Assembly: GCA_913052135.1 (NCBI GenBank)
Contig: CAJXDY010000063.1
Coordinates: 1 to 10,209, forward strand
Length of the DNA stretch: 10,209 nucleotides
Direction of reading: 5' to 3'
Source: UBA8106 sp913052135
GTDB taxonomy: Bacteria > Acidobacteriota > Vicinamibacteria > Vicinamibacterales > UBA823
The notes below the pieces were generated by a model, which was not told the DNA's origin, did not search any database, and saw nothing but the letters and a program-made list of their open reading frames with translations. The position numbers were made by a program, and so were the translations under genes. Shown here piece after piece: positions 1-7,398 of the stretch. Position 1 is the stretch's first letter; each line of letters begins with the position of its first letter.

Positions 1-10
1 GCGTCACTCC

Positions 11-47
11 TTTGTATCCCTGATCCTCTGGGAGAGATTTGTATCCC
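11..47. repeat. Short direct repeat, two copies of TTTGTATCCC
   Basis: The 10-mer TTTGTATCCC occurs at 11-20 and again at 38-47, a spacing of 27 bp, roughly 2.5 helical turns. The pair lies about 65-100 bp upstream of the small membrane-protein gene. It could be a paired regulator site or the edge of a repeat continuing to the left of the window, but two copies of a 10-mer can also arise by chance. No -10/-35 pair is convincing nearby. Confidence 0.3.
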
Positions 48-113
48 CCGGGAACAACGGATACGCTCGCAGCGTCAAAATCGGGTTTTGAACACGAGTG
101 CAAGGGAGGACTC

Positions 114-341
114 ATGAGTGAAAGAGATGTCATGAAAGTGCAGGTCCATGATGGGATCGTGGGACTTATGTATTTAGCCTCCGTACTTCTTGCCAATCAA
201 GTTGGCCTCAATTGGATCTATATAGCTGTTGGAGTAGCTGCGCTTCAAATAGTGAGTCCATTTACAAAATTCTGTCCTGTATACACGATCCTGAATAAGT
301 TTATGCCTGATACCACCCCAATTCAGAATGGGCCCGCATAA
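114..341 (+). CDS. YgaP-type (DUF2892) small inner-membrane protein
   Basis: Encodes a 75-aa protein. After a short polar N-terminus it has two hydrophobic stretches, about residues 13-27 and 33-50, forming a helical hairpin. It ends in a segment containing FTKFCPVYTILN, which matches the characteristic C-terminal signature of the DUF2892/YgaP membrane family (a phenylalanine, then CP, then an aromatic and a hydrophobic run). In other bacteria such domains occur alone or fused to rhodanese domains; the molecular role is not settled, so no function is asserted. I chose ATG 114 because AGGGAGGA at 103-110 is a strong ribosome-binding site with correct spacing. The reading frame is open back to 39, but that extension has no such site and is not family-like. 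The gene stands alone; the next + strand gene begins 347 bp away. No clear terminator follows. Confidence 0.8.
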   Translation: MSERDVMKVQVHDGIVGLMYLASVLLANQVGLNWIYIAVGVAALQIVSPFTKFCPVYTILNKFMPDTTPIQNGPA

Positions 342-688
342 CACTTTTCTGAAAGTTGCCTTGATGGGCGACCGTTTAGCTTGTTCCAACATGTTGGATA
401 CAGGAAACTTTTCGTCACTAAAGACCAGACCTAGCTACCTGTGACCCCCGATTGCACAAGACTGAAAATTATCGTGTCGACAGTTCAATTCTGCCTCTCG
501 GTACCAGTTTTCCTAATGATTCGAGGCGTTTCTGATTGACACAAAATAGCGTCGGGCGATTTGTGCGCCCCAATGTGTCCTTGTGTTAAATTAACTCAGT
601 TCGCATCAATCATTTGAACCGTGTAAGGTTAGGGGTGTTCAAAGTGGGTATTATCTTTTAGCCGCTGGTTGGTGGCCTCGGAGGTAGA
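342..688. other. Intergenic gap, 347 bp, no gene seen
   Basis: I find no convincing coding frame here. A minus-strand ORF over 174-392 is only the reverse of the DUF2892 gene. Visible elements are a consensus-like TTGACA at 536-541 without a good -10 at the right distance, and a small perfect inverted repeat GTTAA-A-TTAAC at 585-595 that could bind a regulator. A TATTAT box at 649-654 lies close to the desaturase start. ACTTT/AAAGT at 343-356 could form a weak 5-bp stem after the DUF2892 stop, too weak to call a terminator. Confidence 0.5.
649..654 (+). promoter_or_regulatory. Candidate -10 box for the desaturase gene
   Basis: TATTAT matches the sigma-70 -10 consensus at five of six positions and would start transcription near 661, leaving a leader of about 28 nt that contains the GGAGGT ribosome-binding site at 680-685. 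No good -35 hexamer is present 16-18 bp upstream, so this is a weak call. Confidence 0.3.
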
Positions 689-1432
689 GTGATTTCTTCC
701 TTAGCTTTAGCGTTGATTGCTGCTGTTGTCGTTGTGCAAATCGCTATATTTAGCTCAACGATCTACCTGCACCGATGTCTTACACATCGAGCGATCAAGC
801 TACATCCAGTTGTAGCGCTTTTTTTTCGGATGATGGTATGGATAACAACCGGTATTGTCGCCAAGCAGTGGGTGGCGGTCCATCGTAAACACCACGCATT
901 TCCTGACGAGGAGGGCGACCCACACAGCCCGCATCTCGCTGGGTTCTGGTCGGTGCAACTTGGCAACGTCTTTCACTACTCCCGCGAAGCTCGGAAGCCT
1001 GAAGTTGTAGAGAAATACGCCAAGGACATCAGCGATGATGCGTGGGACCGCTATCTCTTCAACCATGGCAAAACTGCGAACCTTCTGGGGCTCACGTTAT
1101 TGTGCTTAGGCTTGGGCGTTGGCTGGGGTCTGTTGGCAGGTGTCCTGCACGCAATCGGTTACGTTTTCATCCTATCGCCGTCGATCAATGGGCTCTGTCA
1201 CGTTTTTGGTCGCAAGAACTTCGACAACACCGCGACGAACCTGCAGTCCGTTGCGTTTTTGACCGCTGGTGAAGGCCTCCATAACAATCATCACGCGTTC
1301 CAAAGAAGTCCGAAGTTCAGTTATCGTCCTGGCGAGTTCGACCTCGCTTGGCCGGTTATCTGGATCCTGACTAAACTCCGGTTGGCGGAGCCGTACAAGA
1401 CAATTAAAGAGGCGTTAGCACAGCCTCAATAG
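689..1432 (+). CDS. Membrane fatty acid desaturase (acyl-CoA/acyl-lipid delta-9 type)
   Basis: A 247-aa integral-membrane di-iron desaturase that would insert a cis double bond into saturated acyl chains, using O2 and an external electron donor. All expected iron ligands are visible: HRCLTH at residues 28-33, HRKHH at 65-69, HNNHH at 198-202, and the accessory N167-x3-H171 (SINGLCHVFG). The histidine boxes are separated by hydrophobic spans at about 5-27, 41-58, 130-153 and 155-166. The protein is shorter than the 300-400 aa usual for the family but fits the compact bacterial subfamily that begins directly with the membrane span before the first box. The start is GTG 689: GGAGG at 680-684 precedes it and an in-frame TAG at 659-661 excludes any real extension. 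Exact regioselectivity and acyl carrier cannot be read from sequence. No electron-donor gene is adjacent. Confidence 0.92.
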   Translation: MISSLALALIAAVVVVQIAIFSSTIYLHRCLTHRAIKLHPVVALFFRMMVWITTGIVAKQWVAVHRKHHAFPDEEGDPHSPHLAGFWSVQLGNVFHYSREARKPEVVEKYAKDISDDAWDRYLFNHGKTANLLGLTLLCLGLGVGWGLLAGVLHAIGYVFILSPSINGLCHVFGRKNFDNTATNLQSVAFLTAGEGLHNNHHAFQRSPKFSYRPGEFDLAWPVIWILTKLRLAEPYKTIKEALAQPQ

Positions 1433-1458
1433 CTCCAGTCGCCACGATTTTATCGGTA

Positions 1459-1656
1459 CTACCCGTTAGGCAACACCGTCGGCAGATTGTAGGTGGGGTT
1501 CGTCAGCAAGGCTTGCAACTTCGTATCGGTCGCTTGAAGTTGTGCTTTCGTGCAGAGTTCCCATTCAAGAACCAACTGTGCACACGCACGCGAATCCAAA
1601 TCCCCGTGCGCACCAAGAAGAGTCGTCAAACCCCAATAAAAATATTCAACGGCCAT
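1459..1656 (-). CDS. Doubtful small ORF, 65 aa, unknown
   Basis: This reads from ATG 1656 to TAG 1459 inside the gap between the convergent desaturase and katG genes. The product begins MAVEYFYWGLTTLL and ends NLPTVLPNG; I recognise no family, and it has two cysteines and no clear membrane segment. Codon use is not absurd for a gene. Its only Shine-Dalgarno-like sequence, AAGG six bases before the ATG, lies within the 3' arm of the 1657-1685 stem-loop, so it would be masked when the hairpin forms. It may be a decayed gene remnant or simply non-coding sequence behind katG; the latter is at least as likely. Confidence 0.2.
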   Translation of the reverse strand: MAVEYFYWGLTTLLGAHGDLDSRACAQLVLEWELCTKAQLQATDTKLQALLTNPTYNLPTVLPNG

Positions 1657-1685
1657 ACGGTGCCTTATATGAAATAAGGCACCGT
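1657..1685 (-). terminator. Perfect 12-bp stem-loop downstream of katG
   Basis: ACGGTGCCTTAT (1657-1668) pairs perfectly with ATAAGGCACCGT (1674-1685) around a 5-nt loop. It begins 30 bp after the katG stop codon in the convergent gap. Read from the minus strand the stem is followed after about 11 nt by a run of five T (ATATTTTTATT); on the + strand no T run follows. It is therefore best seen as a katG terminator or 3'-end-stabilising hairpin, although the T tract is further from the stem than in a textbook intrinsic terminator. Confidence 0.5.
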
Positions 1686-1714
1686 TACAAAAACTTGGGG
1701 AGCTGCCTAAATAT

Positions 1715-3847
1715 TTAATCAGCGTCAAATCGATCAGCATTCATGACTTTGTTCCAAGCCTTTATAAAATCACGAATGAATTTCTCTTGTGAATTCTCAC
1801 AGGCATATACCTCTGCCAAAGCCCGGAGTTGAGAATTAGAACCAAACACCAGGTCTACTCCTGTCGCTGTTCTCACAGATTTACCGGTCGCACGGTCAAA
1901 TGCTTCATACGAATTCTTTCCGGAGGGTTTCCACTCGACGCTCATATCGAGAAGGTTGACAAAGAAGTCATTCGTCAATGTTCCAGGCTTATCAGTAAAC
2001 ATGCCGCAGCCGTTATGACTGATACCTAAGGCTCGCATTCCACCTAAGAGTGCTGTCATTTCAGGAGCTGTCAGACCAAGCAACTGACTCTTATCGAGGA
2101 ACATTTCTTCCGCGCTCACTGAGATCCCTGACTTTTGAAAATTCCGAAAACCATCAGCCAAAGGTTCAAGAACCGCAAAGGAGTCTTCGTCAGTCTGTTC
2201 TTCTGAAGCATCTCCACGACCCGAAGTAAACGGAACATTCACACCCGAGGCTTGTTCAATACCAACATTACCGGCTAGGACAATCACATCTGCTGCTGAC
2301 GCACCCGCGTCCTTAGCAATGCCTTCCAACACGCCTAACACGCGACCAAGCTGCTCCGGTTTGTTAGCCTCCCAGTCCTTTTGAGGAGCAAGGCGAATCC
2401 GAGCACCATTAGCGCCACCACGAAGATCAGAGCCGCGGAATGTTGATGCACTCGCCCAAGCGGTTTCCACCATTTCTTGAACAGTCAGGCCACTCTCCTT
2501 GATGGCCGCTTTCACGGCCTCGACATCATAGTCGGTATTCCCTGCTGGCACTGGGTCCTGCCAAATCAGCTCTTCTTCAGGAACTTCCGGGCCTAAATAG
2601 CGCACCCGAGGACCCATATCGCGATGCAGCAATTTGAACCAAGCGCGAGCAAACGCATCCTGAAATTCTCCTGGGTTCTCATGGTAACGTTTCGCAATCG
2701 CTCGGTAATCCGGATCTTCTCGTATTGCCATGTCCGCTGTCGTCATCATGGTTGACACTCGAGTTGAAGCATCCTGCGCATCTGGCGCCATATCTTCTTC
2801 CTTCGGATTTATTGGATGCCATTGATTCGCGCCGGCCGGACTCTTTACGAGTTGCCATTCATATCCGAACAACAGATCAAAATAGCCATTGTCCCATTGG
2901 GTAGGATTCGCCGTCCAAGCACCTTCAATACCACTGGTGATGGCATCCGTACCTTTACCTGACCCGTGCGCGTTTTTCCAACCAAGGCCCATCTCATGAA
3001 TTGGCGCACCTTCTGGGTCCACGCCCACCAGATCAGCATCACCTGCACCATGTGCTTTACCAAAGGTATGCCCACCAGCCGTAAGGGCAACGGTTTCTTC
3101 GTCATTCATGGCCATGCGAGCAAAGGTCTCGCGAATGTCTGCGGCACTTGCTAAAGGATCTGGCTTACCGTCGGGACCTTCTGGATTAACATAAATTAAA
3201 CCCATTTGTACCGCACCAAGTGGATTAGCAAGATCACGCACCCCGCTGTAGCGCTCATTTCCAAGCCATTCTTTTTCTGCGCCCCAGTCGATATCCTCCT
3301 CTGGCGCCCACACGTCTGAACGTCCACAACCAAATCCGAAAGTGTTTCCACCCATTGACTCAATAGCAACATTACCTGCCAGAAGAATTAAATCGGCCCA
3401 ACTAATCTTATTGCCGTATTTTTTCTTGATAGACCAAAGAAGACGACGTGCTTTATCCAAGTTGCCGTTATCAGGCCAGCTGTTAAGCGGGGCAAAACGC
3501 TGATTACCGGTGCCGCCACCACCCCGGCCATCGCCAATTCTATAAGTGCCCGCAGCATGCCAAGCCATACGAATGAAGAAAGGGCCATAATGTCCGTAGT
3601 CAGCAGGCCACCAATCTTGCGAGTCCGTCATCAGGTCATTCAGGTCTTTTTTAAGAGCCTTGTAGTCAAGTCTTTTAAATTCTTCGTGATAATTAAAACC
3701 TTCGTCCATAGGACTAGATTTCTTGTCATGTTGGTGCAAGATGCTCAAATTTAACTGGGCTGGCCACCAGTCCCGATTCGACGTGCTACTACTTCCGCTC
3801 GTAGTGATAGCTCCATGCATTACCGGACACTTTGTTGATTCATTCAT
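1715..3847 (-). CDS. katG: Catalase-peroxidase KatG
   Basis: A 710-aa bifunctional haem catalase-peroxidase that disproportionates H2O2 and oxidises small donors; full length for the family. The N-terminus has the usual KCPVMHG and DWWP/LNLSILHQH segments. The N-terminal catalytic domain holds distal R93, W96 and H97 (FIRMAWHAAGTYR), D126 in NSWPDNGNLD, and proximal haem ligand H260 in GGHTFGKAHG. The Trp-Tyr-Met covalent adduct needed for catalase activity is W96-Y219-M245 (MGLIYVNPEGP and FARMAMNDE). S308 in ITSGIE and the mobile arginine R412 in HRDMGP are present too. The C-terminal half is the usual degenerate second peroxidase domain. ATG 3847 is preceded by AAGGTG with a five-base spacer and gives the typical N-terminus. 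No export signal, so cytoplasmic. Codon third positions look more A/T-rich than in the genes to the right, consistent with a different origin. No oxyR, perR or fur gene is adjacent. Confidence 0.98.
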   Translation of the reverse strand: MNESTKCPVMHGAITTSGSSSTSNRDWWPAQLNLSILHQHDKKSSPMDEGFNYHEEFKRLDYKALKKDLNDLMTDSQDWWPADYGHYGPFFIRMAWHAAGTYRIGDGRGGGGTGNQRFAPLNSWPDNGNLDKARRLLWSIKKKYGNKISWADLILLAGNVAIESMGGNTFGFGCGRSDVWAPEEDIDWGAEKEWLGNERYSGVRDLANPLGAVQMGLIYVNPEGPDGKPDPLASAADIRETFARMAMNDEETVALTAGGHTFGKAHGAGDADLVGVDPEGAPIHEMGLGWKNAHGSGKGTDAITSGIEGAWTANPTQWDNGYFDLLFGYEWQLVKSPAGANQWHPINPKEEDMAPDAQDASTRVSTMMTTADMAIREDPDYRAIAKRYHENPGEFQDAFARAWFKLLHRDMGPRVRYLGPEVPEEELIWQDPVPAGNTDYDVEAVKAAIKESGLTVQEMVETAWASASTFRGSDLRGGANGARIRLAPQKDWEANKPEQLGRVLGVLEGIAKDAGASAADVIVLAGNVGIEQASGVNVPFTSGRGDASEEQTDEDSFAVLEPLADGFRNFQKSGISVSAEEMFLDKSQLLGLTAPEMTALLGGMRALGISHNGCGMFTDKPGTLTNDFFVNLLDMSVEWKPSGKNSYEAFDRATGKSVRTATGVDLVFGSNSQLRALAEVYACENSQEKFIRDFIKAWNKVMNADRFDAD

Positions 3848-3930
3848 TGCAGCACCTTTTCAACCTTTGTCTTAATAGACTCGCCAGCGTAATTAAAAAT
3901 CAATCTTGCTCATCATTCTCACTCAACCGT

Positions 3931-3950
3931 GATCGTCTACGATCTTACCA
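3931..3950 (-). promoter_or_regulatory. Candidate katG promoter with overlapping palindrome
   Basis: On the minus strand TGGTAAGAT (3950-3942) resembles an extended -10 element (TGN followed by a hexamer matching four of six). No good -35 is seen at 16-18 bp. The last bases of this element are shared with a perfect inverted repeat, GATCGT-CT-ACGATC at 3931-3944. That repeat would therefore cover the -10 to +1 region, a common place for a repressor. Its 2-nt centre argues for a DNA-binding site rather than an RNA hairpin. The start of katG is about 84 bp downstream. The regulator is unknown; the palindrome is not an obvious OxyR, PerR or Fur box. Confidence 0.35.
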
Positions 3951-3980
3951 GACATTTTCTTCTGTTAGGGATTCAAAAAC

Positions 3981-4919
3981 TCACCGCTCAATGGTGACGA
4001 CCACAGTGCTCGCGTCTTCTGATAACCCGTAATAACTCAATCGGTACTGGCTGGCACTGTACGCCGGGCCACCTTGGGGTGAGCCTCGCTTGAGTTGTTG
4101 GTTAATACGGATGGAGCCGAGTGACAATAGTTGTCCGGACTCCAGTTGCCGTCCGAAAGTTCGAAGGTGGTCTCTCAGCCACCTCACAACGGTGAGAGGC
4201 TGGTAGTGTCCATCTAGCGTTCCCGAACCCACTTCGGTTCCATGCTCATCGTGAACGGCGAAAGTCATCGTGTTGAGCGTATCAATCCACGCGACCGTGG
4301 GCTTGGTGGGAATGGGGTCTCCCACGAAGGCGTAGCGACTGGCCATGTTAGTAACAATACTGCTGGTCGGACTCCGCTGGTTGTTCCGGAACGCGGGGTC
4401 GGGTATTTCGATCAATGGAATGACCGCGTCCAAGCTGGCCAGCAGTTCGAGGTCCGTCTCGGCAGTGTTAATCGACTCGTCACCAACGCGGACAGCAAAA
4501 TCGGCCTCTAAAAAGCCCCAGACGGCATCGTTAAGCGTGACCGAGGCACCGCTTGGATGCACCATGCCCTCGAGTAGCACGCCACGGATGCCTTGCGGCG
4601 GAAAATTGGGGTTTGGTGGTCCGGTGTCGTGTCCGCCAGTCTTGTAGCCAACGATCCGTCCCAGGCTCGGTTGCAGAGCCGTGATGAATTCCGTCTGCCA
4701 GCGGTAAGCTTCGTCTTCCGTTAGATCGTAGACGAATGGGTCTAGTTCCTGAACGTTCAGAAACTGGTCTGCCATCCGGTCGAGATCGTCCGCGATGTCA
4801 GTCTCGCTGTACCCCGATGGGGTTGAAACCACGGTATTCGAGGTTGCCGTGCAAGTGCCTAGGCACACAGTGCCTAAACCCGCAACGATGGTGCCGACGA
4901 ATCGAGAAGAGTTGGTCAT
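3981..4919 (-). CDS. Exported FAH / 2-keto-4-pentenoate hydratase-fold protein
   Basis: A 312-aa protein. Residues 83-175 follow the hydratase/decarboxylase (MhpD-like) branch of the fumarylacetoacetate hydrolase superfamily: LGRIVGYKTGG with K93, RGVLLEGMV at 112-120, then GFLEADFAVRVGDE with acidic residues E138 and D140, and AVIPLIEIPD with E171. The E138-E171 spacing of 33 equals that of the metal-binding glutamates in MhpD. A recognisable C-terminal part (VVRWLRDHLRTFGRQLESGQLLSLGS) follows. Unlike normal cytosolic members it begins with an N-terminal export-like segment, about residues 7-25, with C19 and C23; LGTC resembles an imperfect lipobox with Thr instead of Gly/Ala at -1. The ATG has no good ribosome-binding site, and an in-frame TGA just upstream prevents extension. 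It lies 55 bp after the S9 peptidase gene on the same strand, so co-transcription is likely. The fold is well supported; the substrate and reaction are not. Confidence 0.75.
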   Translation of the reverse strand: MTNSSRFVGTIVAGLGTVCLGTCTATSNTVVSTPSGYSETDIADDLDRMADQFLNVQELDPFVYDLTEDEAYRWQTEFITALQPSLGRIVGYKTGGHDTGPPNPNFPPQGIRGVLLEGMVHPSGASVTLNDAVWGFLEADFAVRVGDESINTAETDLELLASLDAVIPLIEIPDPAFRNNQRSPTSSIVTNMASRYAFVGDPIPTKPTVAWIDTLNTMTFAVHDEHGTEVGSGTLDGHYQPLTVVRWLRDHLRTFGRQLESGQLLSLGSIRINQQLKRGSPQGGPAYSASQYRLSYYGLSEDASTVVVTIER

Positions 4920-4974
4920 GCTAGAAAAAATGTCTCAGGCCTCCGTCGGCATGTAGCGGTTGACCCAGTCTAGG

Positions 4975-7272
4975 CTAACGCAGCGTCGGGGACTTGCTTG
5001 TCGTCTGGTCCAGTTCCGATTCCTCGTTCTTCTCAGCTAGGGTCTGCAGGACGTCACGCCACTGAAATTTCTCGCCCATGTCGCGGACATAATAGTCCAT
5101 CCAAGCCATCTCACTGACTGCTTTAAGCAGTCGGTTACGTGGATCGGGGATACCGTGGCTCTGTCCAGGGTACATAAACAGCTCAGTAGGCACCCGCAGC
5201 TTCTTGAGTGCCATGTGGAGTTCAACCGACTGTGGGCTGGGTACCCGTGGATCGCCCTGGACCACGTGAATCATCGTGGGTGTTTTCGCATTCTTAATAT
5301 ACTTGAGTGGTGACTGGTCCCAGTACATATCGAAGTTGTCATACAATAAATCATCACCCACATAGAACCGACGGTTACGTTGGACATCACTCTGGGCATA
5401 CATCGAAATCCAATTCATTGTGCCCGCCCCAGAACTAATTGCCTTGAACCGGTCGGTGTGAGTCAAAATCCAATTTGACCAGTGTCCGCCAGCACTCCAC
5501 CCGAGAGCACCCATGCTATTACCGTCGACGATACCTTCACTGATCAAGTAATCGACGCCGGTCATGATGTCGTCGTAGCCCAGCGTGAAGTAGTCACCAA
5601 CGATGTCGGTGCGGTGGGCATTGCCGTAATTTCTTGAGCCTCTATAGTTCGGCTTCAGAACAGCGTAACCACTACCAGCGTAGACTTGGGCGTTATAGCC
5701 ACCGTTGAAGCGAAGGACATCAGCCGCGGCCGGTCCGCCATGGATTGCCACGATCAGTGGATAACGCTGGCCTTCTCGGTATCCAACCGGTTTAACCAAG
5801 ATTCCACCAACGAGCTTACCGTCGGTTGACCGCCAGTTCACCTCGCTCTCTTCACCAAGTGCGAATTCAGCAACTTGAGGGTTAGCATCAACCAGTTGCA
5901 CCCACGCAGACCGATCAGCGACTTGGGTTACTTCCGGGACAGAAAACACTGTTGGTGGAGTTATTGGGTCAGAGTAGGCGATTAAAATAGTGTCCGTCTC
6001 CTCGTCTCGACTTACTCGGAGGGCCGCCCGTTCGTTGGTCAGTTGTTGCACCTCGCCCGTGGCGACGTCCAGGGCATGGAGCTGGGTGGTTACCTTAACG
6101 CCGTGGTTGAAGTAGATGGTGTCGCCATTATTGGACCAGAAATCTATACCGACGCTACCATCGAAGGCGGCACCAAGTTTTCGAAACGGACCGCCACGGT
6201 CGGTCACCTCACGAATATAGACACGATTATCCGTCATCGTGTAGCGAGTCATATCGTCTGGAGCCGAAAACGCGACCCACTGACCGTCCGGTGAGACGCT
6301 AAGACCTCTTTCAGCGATCTCAAAGTTTTCGGTCAGTCGTTCGATGTGTCCAGTCGAGAGTTCGAGTAGATACTGATCCGCATAAAGACGCGAAGCCGTG
6401 ATATTACGTTCGTAGCGTTCTGCCGATCCACCCACGAAGGTGACCCAGCGACCATCACTGGAGAGATCAAAATCGGTTACGCTGGCGTTGGGAAGATTTG
6501 TCAATTGTCGCGCGGTTTGTACTGCCGGGTCGGCAACCCACAAGTTGGAAAGCGGCGTGACTGCGTTCTTGATGTCAACCGTGAAATTCTCCTCCCGACG
6601 GCGCACGTCACCTTCGTCGCGAGAATTCGGACGAACAAAATAAACGCTCCGGCTGTCCCGAGCCCAGGCCCAAGCCTCGACGCCCGCTACTTCGTCCGTT
6701 ATTTGGTCGGCGTTAGCCGAGAAAAGATTGTCCACTGGCAGTCGATAGAGTTGCTCGACACCAGCTTCGCCGCTACGGTAGGCCAACCAGGCACCGTCAA
6801 AGCTAAAGGCGAAGTCGGCTACTCCATGTTCAACATTCGTGATCTGCCGCGCCTCTCCTCCATCAGGCCGCATGAAGTAGAGCTGGTTAATAGACTCGGA
6901 CTCGGGCGCGTCGCGATCTGACGCAAAGACGAAGAAATTTCCGTCACGGGACCAGTGAGGAGACCTCTCGTTTTTATCAATCGTAAATGTCATCTGCCGG
7001 CCTGAGGCCAAGCCCTCTGACATTGAGACGAGATGAATATCAAACTGGGACGTATCCTCTTGCCAGTCCGGCGTCGAAATTGTGTAGAGCATCCATTGGC
7101 CATTCGGGCTCGGCGCCCAGGAGGCTGGTCGGGCAAGTTCTTGCACGTCGAGTAAAGTCATCGGTCGTCGGTCCTGTGCCAAAAAAGGCTCGGTAGCCAC
7201 CGTCGTCCACAGCAGGACAGAACCAAGGAATATTAAGAAGCGATGAATCGGCGACATGATCGAGAGCTGCAT
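4975..7272 (-). CDS. Exported S9-family prolyl oligopeptidase-like peptidase
   Basis: A 765-aa serine peptidase of clan SC, family S9 (DPP-IV/acylaminoacyl-peptidase group), expected to trim dipeptides or N-terminal groups from short peptides. Residues 6-33 form a signal peptide (SPIHRFLIFLGSVLLWTTVATEPFLAQ). Residues about 40-450 are a beta-propeller built of WD40-like (PD40) repeats such as RSPHWSRDGNFFVFASDRD and LSVSPDGQWVAFS. The C-terminal alpha/beta-hydrolase domain has HGGP (511-514, oxyanion), NYRGSRNYG, nucleophile S593 in GWSAGG, D674 in QGDPRVP and H706 in YPGQSHGI. The usual HG before the catalytic Asp is VV here. I chose ATG 7272 because GAGGT precedes it at proper spacing and it leads directly into the signal peptide; the frame is open to a TTG at 7347, which would add 25 residues without support. 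The hydratase-fold gene follows after 55 bp. Confidence 0.95.
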   Translation of the reverse strand: MQLSIMSPIHRFLIFLGSVLLWTTVATEPFLAQDRRPMTLLDVQELARPASWAPSPNGQWMLYTISTPDWQEDTSQFDIHLVSMSEGLASGRQMTFTIDKNERSPHWSRDGNFFVFASDRDAPESESINQLYFMRPDGGEARQITNVEHGVADFAFSFDGAWLAYRSGEAGVEQLYRLPVDNLFSANADQITDEVAGVEAWAWARDSRSVYFVRPNSRDEGDVRRREENFTVDIKNAVTPLSNLWVADPAVQTARQLTNLPNASVTDFDLSSDGRWVTFVGGSAERYERNITASRLYADQYLLELSTGHIERLTENFEIAERGLSVSPDGQWVAFSAPDDMTRYTMTDNRVYIREVTDRGGPFRKLGAAFDGSVGIDFWSNNGDTIYFNHGVKVTTQLHALDVATGEVQQLTNERAALRVSRDEETDTILIAYSDPITPPTVFSVPEVTQVADRSAWVQLVDANPQVAEFALGEESEVNWRSTDGKLVGGILVKPVGYREGQRYPLIVAIHGGPAAADVLRFNGGYNAQVYAGSGYAVLKPNYRGSRNYGNAHRTDIVGDYFTLGYDDIMTGVDYLISEGIVDGNSMGALGWSAGGHWSNWILTHTDRFKAISSGAGTMNWISMYAQSDVQRNRRFYVGDDLLYDNFDMYWDQSPLKYIKNAKTPTMIHVVQGDPRVPSPQSVELHMALKKLRVPTELFMYPGQSHGIPDPRNRLLKAVSEMAWMDYYVRDMGEKFQWRDVLQTLAEKNEESELDQTTSKSPTLR

Positions 7273-7355
7273 GGAACCTCGTTTCACTAACGGGACAGAA
7301 AGACACTCAGACGACGTAGGTGGCGCCGTCGATAATGGCAAGTTCAAACAAGCAC

Positions 7356-7384
7356 GCTCCAGACGCGTAAACCGCGCCTGGAGC
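7356..7384 (-). terminator. Stem-loop after the NHL lipoprotein gene
   Basis: Fifteen bases after the lipoprotein stop codon the minus strand can fold a 12-bp stem (GCTCCAGGCGCG with CGCGTCTGGAGC) around the 5-nt loop GTTTA. The one imperfect position is a G-U pair in minus-strand RNA but an A-C mismatch in + strand RNA, so the minus strand is the likely template for function. The stem is GC-rich, but only a weak T-rich stretch (GTGCTTGTTTG) follows. It probably ends or attenuates the upstream transcript before the peptidase gene, or stabilises the lipoprotein mRNA 3' end. Confidence 0.5.
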
Positions 7385-7398
7385 GGACACTGAGTTTT

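Noticed and set aside
39..113. Upstream extension of the DUF2892 gene to ATG 39
   Set aside because: There is no ribosome-binding site and the extra 25 residues are not family-like; AGGGAGGA sits directly before ATG 114.
536..564. TTGACA as -35 of a desaturase promoter
   Set aside because: The hexamer is consensus, but nothing resembling TATAAT occurs 16-18 bp downstream.
689..760. Desaturase as an N-terminally truncated gene
   Set aside because: An in-frame TAG at 659-661 fixes the start, a ribosome-binding site fits GTG 689, and compact homologues begin at the same point before the first histidine box.
6505..6921. 138-codon + strand frame inside the S9 peptidase gene
   Set aside because: It lies opposite a well-supported propeller domain, has no ribosome-binding site and resembles no family.
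7273..7347. 25-residue N-terminal extension of the S9 peptidase from TTG 7347
   Set aside because: It would place a polar stretch before the signal peptide and lacks a ribosome-binding site, whereas ATG 7272 has GAGGT upstream.
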